Part shown: in pieces, positions 59,160 through 64,000 of the stretch
Layout of the letters: every line of letters starts with the position of its first letter
Position numbering within the stretch: the first letter of the stretch is position 1
From: Euzebya tangerina
GTDB taxonomy: Bacteria; Actinomycetota; Nitriliruptoria; Euzebyales; Euzebyaceae
Reading direction: 5' to 3'
NCBI RefSeq assembly: GCF_003074135.1
Contig: NZ_PPDK01000001.1
Span: 744,001 to 808,000, forward strand
DNA length: 64,000 nucleotides
Notes under the pieces: generated by a model
Told to the model about the DNA's origin: nothing
Databases searched by the model: none
Seen by the model: the letters and a program-made list of their open reading frames with translations, nothing else
Position numbers and translations under genes: made by a program

Positions 59160-59597
59160 ATGCCCACGCCCCCTGACCCCACCACGGCCATCGCGGCCGA
59201 CTCGGCCCGTGTCGCACTGCAGCGGCTGGCAGACGCCAGCCGCGGGTCGATGGAGCCGGCGGAGGCCTACCAGCTGCTTGGCGCTGTGCATGCCGGCATG
59301 GCGTCACTCGACGCGGTCCTCCGTGCGGTCGCGCATTGGCACGACGAGGAGGCCCCGTACGCCCACACCCGGGGCAGCCAGGCGACCGGCCACGCCGACG
59401 CATCCGCCGCCGCCACCCACCTCCGCGATGCCGCGGCCCTCATCTCCCAGGCTGGCGCGATCGTCGATGCCGCCTGGGCCCGCAACGGCCGCATCAGCTG
59501 GCCACCGCCCACCCGCCAGACAGCCACCCCGGTTCGCCCACCACAGCCGCAATCGCCGACCCGGCGGGGCGGCCGAGACGACGGACTCCACCGGTGA
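59160..59597 (+). CDS. Small helical protein between the two VirB4 halves
   Basis: 145 residues from ATG 59160; CTGAAAGGTG precedes it. Ala-rich helical N-terminal 100 residues (TTAIAADSARVALQRLADAS), Pro/Arg-rich tail. No motif recognised. It overlaps the VirB4-type ATPase start by 4 bases (GTGA) and is probably translated with it. Confidence 0.6.
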   Translation: MPTPPDPTTAIAADSARVALQRLADASRGSMEPAEAYQLLGAVHAGMASLDAVLRAVAHWHDEEAPYAHTRGSQATGHADASAAATHLRDAAALISQAGAIVDAAWARNGRISWPPPTRQTATPVRPPQPQSPTRRGGRDDGLHR

Positions 59598-60910
59598 GAC
59601 CGGCCGCCACCCGACGTCGCCGTCGGCGCGGCGGGCAGGACCGGCACGCCTCCGGATTGGGTCGGCCGCTTCGCGTCCCGGCCCACCGGGACACCTCCGC
59701 TGCACTCGCCGGGATCTACCCGTTCCTGGCGGAGAGCGGCCTTGGCCCGGCCGGCATGTTCGTCGGCCAGGACCTGCACAGCGGCGGCAGCTTCACCTAC
59801 GACCCGTGGGTCCTTTACCAGCAGGGCCGCATCACGGCCCCCAACATTGTCATCGCCGGGATCGTCGGCGCCGGCAAGTCTGCCCTCGCCAAGTCCCTGT
59901 ACACCCGCTCCATCCCCTTCGGCTACCAGGTCTACGTGCCCGGCGACCCCAAAGGCGAACACACCCCCATCGCCAAGGCGGTCGGCGGTCAGGCCATCAC
60001 CCTCGGCCACGGCCTGCCCCACCGACTCAACCCCCTGGACGCCGGCACCCGACCCGACAACACCCAACCGCACACCTGGCAACTCCAGGTGGCTGCGCGA
60101 CGACGCGACCTCATCGGCGCGCTCGCCGAGACCATCCTTGCCCGGCCACTGGCCCCCACCGAACACACCGCCATCGACACCGCCCTCCACAACACCGTCA
60201 CGACCTGCACCACCCCAACCCTCCCCGGAGTGGTCGACCACCTCCTCGCCCCCGCCCCCAATGTCGACCCGAGGCTGATCGAGGACGGCAGAGACCTCGC
60301 CCACGCCCTCCGGCGGCTCGTCGCCGGCGATCTCGCCGGGCTCTTCGACGGCCCCTCCACCGTCGCCCTGGATCCCTCACTGCCGATGCTGTCCCTCGAC
60401 CTCTCCCAAGTCGCCAGCAACACCACGCTCACCTCGGTGCTGATGACCTGCGCGTCAGCGTGGATGGAACCCGCTCTTCTGGACCCGGCCGGCGGCCGGC
60501 GGTGGGTGATCTATGACGAGGCATGGCGGCTGATGTCCCACCCGCCACTCCTGCGGCGCATGGACGCCCAGTGGCGACTCGCCCGCCACTACGGCATCGC
60601 CAACATGCTGATCTTCCACAAACTCTCCGACCTCGACACCGTCGGCAACCACGGCACCGCCGAGCACGCCCTGGCCGCATCACTCCTCGCCAACGCCGAG
60701 ACCCGCATCATCTACCGGCAAGAGTCCGACCAACTCGGCCCCACCGCCGACCAGCTGGGCCTGACCGGCACCGAACGCCGGCTGCTTCCGACCCTGGGAA
60801 CCGGCCAAGGCCTGTGGCGAATCAAAGACCGCTCCCTCCTCATCCAACACCAACTTCACCCCGACGAAGCCGCCCTGTTCGACACCACCCAACGGATGGC
60901 CACCCCATGA
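59594..60910 (+). CDS. VirB4-type conjugation ATPase
   Basis: 438 residues from GTG 59594. Walker A VIAGIVGAGKSALAKSLY, followed by QVYVPGDPKGEHTPIAKAVG (the VirB4 DPKGE-like block), Walker B RRWVIYDEAWRLM, and LHQHQLHP-like LIQHQLHPDEAALF near the end. A basic 35-residue N-terminus precedes. It powers assembly of the transfer channel, together with the SCO6880 protein that supplies the other half of a standard VirB4. Overlaps the next start by 4 bases. Confidence 0.9.
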   Translation: MRPAATRRRRRRGGQDRHASGLGRPLRVPAHRDTSAALAGIYPFLAESGLGPAGMFVGQDLHSGGSFTYDPWVLYQQGRITAPNIVIAGIVGAGKSALAKSLYTRSIPFGYQVYVPGDPKGEHTPIAKAVGGQAITLGHGLPHRLNPLDAGTRPDNTQPHTWQLQVAARRRDLIGALAETILARPLAPTEHTAIDTALHNTVTTCTTPTLPGVVDHLLAPAPNVDPRLIEDGRDLAHALRRLVAGDLAGLFDGPSTVALDPSLPMLSLDLSQVASNTTLTSVLMTCASAWMEPALLDPAGGRRWVIYDEAWRLMSHPPLLRRMDAQWRLARHYGIANMLIFHKLSDLDTVGNHGTAEHALAASLLANAETRIIYRQESDQLGPTADQLGLTGTERRLLPTLGTGQGLWRIKDRSLLIQHQLHPDEAALFDTTQRMATP

Positions 60911-61362
60911 GACACGCCACCCAGCCGGCAGCCATCCACCTCACCCCCATCGACACCGACACCCTGTCGATGACGATCAATGGTCGGCCGGTCCCCCGAC
61001 CGATCAGGCGGCGGGAGCTTGGCCGACTGCTCAGCCACATGTCTGACAGCCACGGACGCCCCGTCACCGTCCACTACCACGACGGCGACACCGTCCACCT
61101 CGACCTCCTCACCCCACCTCCCTCCCTCACAGACCCGCCGACCAGCTTGAAAGACCCACGACAGACCCGCCAGGCAGCACCGGCCGCGCTCGCCGGGTTC
61201 TGGCCGGGGGAGCGCGTGCACCTTGCGCCGGTCCACTGCACACCTACTGCCGATCAGGACGGGTGTGTCCACCCGCCCCGGCTGCGACGACGGGACCGGC
61301 ACCGCCCCCTACTTGCCGTCGGGGTCACCTCCGGCCACCACCACCTCCACACCCCGACGTGA
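60907..61362 (+). CDS. Small unknown protein of the conjugation locus
   Basis: 151 residues from ATG 60907 (ATGA overlap with the ATPase gene stop). Begins AAIHLTPIDTDTLSMTINGR, a compact beta-rich domain of about 70 residues (RELGRLLSHMSDSHGRPVTV, HYHDGDTVHLDLL), then a Pro/Arg/His-rich tail. No known motif. It overlaps the coupling-protein start by 4 bases (GTGA). Confidence 0.65.
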   Translation: MRHATQPAAIHLTPIDTDTLSMTINGRPVPRPIRRRELGRLLSHMSDSHGRPVTVHYHDGDTVHLDLLTPPPSLTDPPTSLKDPRQTRQAAPAALAGFWPGERVHLAPVHCTPTADQDGCVHPPRLRRRDRHRPLLAVGVTSGHHHLHTPT

Positions 61363-63206
61363 TGACCCCGCCCCGCGATCATGCCGGGCCAGGCGTCACC
61401 ATCGGCCTATTCTTGTTGTTCGGTGTTGTCACGGTCGAGCTCGTCCTCCGAGCCGCGGGGCACATCGCCGCGACCCTCCAACAACTCCCCACAACGTCCA
61501 CGCCAGGACACGGCGGGCTGGCCATCCTCCGCGACCCCGCCAACCCTGCAACGGCGCTGGGACAGCCAGACCTGCAACCGTGGCTGTTCTGGACCACCGC
61601 CACCCTGCTCCTCATCGCAGTCCTCGGACTGCTCATCCTGACCCGACAAGTCGCCAAGCCAATACCGACCCACGGGACTGACCCGCTCCGGCTGCCTGGC
61701 ACGGCCAGCCGGGCCCAGATCACACGCGCCGCAGGGACCCGAACAACCCGGCGCAAGGGCCGCACCCTGCGGCCATCACTGGACCGGCCGGCCGCCTCCG
61801 ATGTTGGCTACTTCCTCGGTACCGCCCGAGGCCGCAAGGTCTGGGCCACCGTCGAGGACTCCATCCTGCTCATCGGCCCGCCCCGGTCCGGCAAAGGCCT
61901 GCACATCGTCATCAACAGCATCCTGGACGCCCCCGGCGCCGTCATCACCACCAGCACCCGCCCCGACAACCTCACCGCCACACTCACCGCCCGCGCCGCG
62001 CGCGGTCCGGTCGCCATCTTTGACCCCCAACAGCTCGCACCCGGCCTGCACCCAGGGCCCCGATGGTCCCTCCTCCGCGGCTGCAACCAACCACTCACCG
62101 CCATGATCCGCGCCGCCGGGCTGTCCGCCTCAACCGGCATGAACAGCGGCAGCGTCGACAACAGCAGCTTCTGGGAAGGCAAGACCAGAACCGCCATCCA
62201 AGCACTCCTCCACGCCGCCGCCCTCGACCACCAGCCACCATCAACCATCTACCGCTGGGCACTCAACCCCGCCAGCGCCGCCGACGCCGTCGCCACCCTC
62301 CACACCCACCCCGACGCCGCCACCGGCTGGGCCGACAGCCTCGACGCCACTGTCAACGCCGACCCCCGCACCCGCGACTCCATCTGGCAAGGCGTCTCCC
62401 TCGCCTTCGCACCACTCGCCGACCCCCGCGTCCTCGACGCCATCACACCACGCGCAGAAGACAACCACCTCGACCCCGAAACCTTCCTCCAAGAAGGCGG
62501 CACCCTCTACCTGCTCGCCACCGGCACCGGCGCCAGCAACGCAGCACCACTCGTCGCCGCCCTCATCGAAGACATCGTCGAGACCGCCCGCACCCTCGGC
62601 GCCACCGCCCCCGGCGCACGACTCGACCCACCACTCCTCCTCGCCCTGGACGAGATCGGCAACCTCGCACCCCTCCCATCACTGCCAACCCTCATGGCCG
62701 AAGGCGGCGGCACCGGCATCACCACCATGCCCGTCCTCCAATCACTCGCCCAAGCCAGAACCCGCTGGGGCAACCACGCCGCCACCGCCATCTGGGACGC
62801 CGCCATCACCAAAATCATCCTCGGCGGCGCCTCCAACAGCCGCGACCTCCAGGACCTCACCACCCTCATCGGCGACCACGACCACACCGTCCACACCACC
62901 ACCATCGACACCCGAGGCGGGCGATCCACCCAAACCGCCACACGCCGCCAGCCCGTCATGCCCCCAGACACCCTCCGCACCCTCCCCTTCGGCACCGCCA
63001 TCACCATGCTCCGCACCACACCCCCCATCATCACCCGACTCCGCCCCTGGACAGACCGCCGCGACGCCAAACACCTCACACGACAGCAATCAGCCACCCA
63101 AGCAGCCCTTCGCCAAACAGCTGGCCAGACCCACAACCATCGCGCGGACCCAACTCCCAGACCTTCAGGACAGAGTCAGGGCAGTCCCAGGGGAGACGAA
63201 CCATGA
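61359..63206 (+). CDS. VirD4/TraG-type coupling protein
   Basis: 615 residues from GTG 61359. Two N-terminal membrane segments (GVTIGLFLLFGVVTVELVLR, LFWTTATLLLIAVLGLLIL), then Walker A LIGPPRSGKGLHIVINSILD, an internal DNFDPQQLAPGLHPG-like region, WEGKTRTAIQALLHAAALD, and Walker B PLLLALDEIGNLAPLP, with TTMPVLQSLAQARTRWG later. It recruits the relaxase-DNA complex to the channel. Stop overlaps the next start (ATGA). Confidence 0.92.
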   Translation: MMTPPRDHAGPGVTIGLFLLFGVVTVELVLRAAGHIAATLQQLPTTSTPGHGGLAILRDPANPATALGQPDLQPWLFWTTATLLLIAVLGLLILTRQVAKPIPTHGTDPLRLPGTASRAQITRAAGTRTTRRKGRTLRPSLDRPAASDVGYFLGTARGRKVWATVEDSILLIGPPRSGKGLHIVINSILDAPGAVITTSTRPDNLTATLTARAARGPVAIFDPQQLAPGLHPGPRWSLLRGCNQPLTAMIRAAGLSASTGMNSGSVDNSSFWEGKTRTAIQALLHAAALDHQPPSTIYRWALNPASAADAVATLHTHPDAATGWADSLDATVNADPRTRDSIWQGVSLAFAPLADPRVLDAITPRAEDNHLDPETFLQEGGTLYLLATGTGASNAAPLVAALIEDIVETARTLGATAPGARLDPPLLLALDEIGNLAPLPSLPTLMAEGGGTGITTMPVLQSLAQARTRWGNHAATAIWDAAITKIILGGASNSRDLQDLTTLIGDHDHTVHTTTIDTRGGRSTQTATRRQPVMPPDTLRTLPFGTAITMLRTTPPIITRLRPWTDRRDAKHLTRQQSATQAALRQTAGQTHNHRADPTPRPSGQSQGSPRGDEP

Positions 63207-63859
63207 GGCCAGAGCAGGAAACGACACCCGGGGGAACTGCCGCGATGGATGGCGATAGCACCTGGCTGGCGACCGATCTCAACGGGTCACCGTTGTCTGC
63301 GTTGGGACTGCCTGAGCCCGCCACGCTCAACGCGCCGGCGTCGTCATTTCCAGACTTCACTCCCGGCCCTGCAGTGACGCCGACCAACTGGCGAACCCTC
63401 TCCCCCGAAGAGCTCGAAGCCGCATGGTACGAACTCAACGCATGGGTGAACTGGCTCCGACGAACCTACGGCCTCCCCGCCAGCATCCTGCCGCCCTTCT
63501 GGCACCGCCACCCCGAACTGGTCTGGGAACTATCCGCCCTCCACACCCACTGGAAAGCCGCCTACGCACCAAACGCACACGGATCAGCCCCCATCAACTG
63601 GCACCGAGACTTTGCCGACTGTCGCGACCGACTCCGAGAATGGACCGCCACCTCCGGAACACGAGCCGACCACGACCAACCAACCCGACAGGCCTGCTGG
63701 CCCGGAGAACCTGACATCGACAACTCAACCAACGAAAGGCCCACATTGGCGGACCGAGCCGCGGATTTTACCAAGCACGTCACCAGAGCGGTCGCCACCC
63801 GGAGACACGACCCCGAACGACGTCTCCGATCAAATGGAAGTCGCACTGAGATCTGGTAG
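63203..63859 (+). CDS. Unknown cytoplasmic protein, last gene of the conjugation operon in the window
   Basis: 218 residues from ATG 63203 (ATGA overlap with the coupling gene). Contains LSPEELEAAWYELNAWVNWL, PASILPPFWHRHPELVWEL and HTHWKAAYAPNAHGSAPINW, HRDFADCRDRLREW, the DUF4913-like tryptophan-rich pattern seen in such loci (inferred). Helical, acidic N-terminus. Likely auxiliary to transfer. Confidence 0.7.
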   Translation: MRPEQETTPGGTAAMDGDSTWLATDLNGSPLSALGLPEPATLNAPASSFPDFTPGPAVTPTNWRTLSPEELEAAWYELNAWVNWLRRTYGLPASILPPFWHRHPELVWELSALHTHWKAAYAPNAHGSAPINWHRDFADCRDRLREWTATSGTRADHDQPTRQACWPGEPDIDNSTNERPTLADRAADFTKHVTRAVATRRHDPERRLRSNGSRTEIW

Positions 63860-63883
63860 CAATCCACGCAAGACGACCCTCTC

Positions 63884-63902
63884 GTGCCTCAGGAAGAGGC
63901 AC
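63884..63902 (+). terminator. Hairpin after the conjugation operon
   Basis: GTGCCTC-AGGAA-GAGGCAC, a 7-bp perfect stem with a 5-base loop, 24 bases after the last stop. A second inverted repeat, CGCGGAAGC with GCTTCCGCG (63961-63969 and 63985-63993), follows near the window end. Confidence 0.5.
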
Positions 63903-64000
63903 CCAGTACCCGCCGCATCGCGGATCCCGGCAAGGAGTCGCGTCGCTGACGCCGCCAGCGCGCGGAAGCAAGCTGTGTGCTCGAGCTTCCGCGTCTCCCG

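Noticed and set aside
62063-63202. Long Arg/His/Pro-rich extension ahead of the last gene
   Set aside because: Out-of-frame reading of the coupling-protein gene; the real start is the ATG at 63203 with an ATGA overlap.

Overview
The window comes from a GC-rich Actinomycetota chromosome. Supporting signs are GTG/TTG starts, leaderless promoters with the -10 box about six bases before the start codon, a TCGAAC-N4-GTTCGA SOS box, and a split SCO6880-type conjugation apparatus. A deep-branching lineage such as the Nitriliruptoria would fit, but that is a guess. Several genes are broken by single-base indels, so either the accessory DNA is decaying or the assembly carries indel errors.

Region 1 (1-10.7 kb) is ordinary metabolism. 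It holds the end of a ribose-type sugar ABC importer, a TPP-dependent 2-oxoacid dehydrogenase E1alpha/E1beta/E2 set, a YjbQ protein, a variant RpiB-like isomerase, an AGPS-like FAD oxidase and a GntR/UTRA regulator, all in one tightly packed run that looks like a catabolic operon for an unknown sugar or sugar acid. A frameshifted HchA, a TetR regulator with matching operators, a beta-propeller lipoprotein and a DoxX protein follow.

Region 2 (10.9-16.3 kb) is an FtsX-type ABC exporter with two ATPases. It lies between two 45-46 bp direct copies of the 3' half of a tRNA-Gly(CCC) gene, which look like integration scars, with a decayed second FtsX fragment beside the right copy.

Region 3 (16.3-30.1 kb) resembles a defence or conflict island: an HNH-SF2 helicase split by a frameshift, two tandem zinc-finger paralogues with copied leaderless promoters, a CHAT protease-like domain split over two overlapping genes, a metalloprotease-dCTP-deaminase fusion with a small partner under a perfect SOS box, a divergent putative regulator, and a zinc-ribbon/membrane pair.

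Region 4 (30.1-64 kb) belongs to a conjugative element: MobF relaxase-helicase, Prim-Pol, sigma factor, receptor Ser/Thr kinase, M48 peptidase, ParB-like protein, and a type IV secretion locus (VirB8-like, VirB1-like hydrolase, pilin-like small proteins, VirB6-like, SCO6880, VirB4, VirD4). Between the kinase and the M48 gene sits about 13 kb of cargo with degenerate genes at both edges (CDF, Usp, DUF1003 and PRC-barrel remnants on the left; a Kup remnant on the right). Its intact genes concern membranes and envelope signalling: DUF389, YggT, a two-component system, phosphoesterase, DedA, PepSY, LPG-flippase-like, DedA-PAP2, GT2 and DUF1232.
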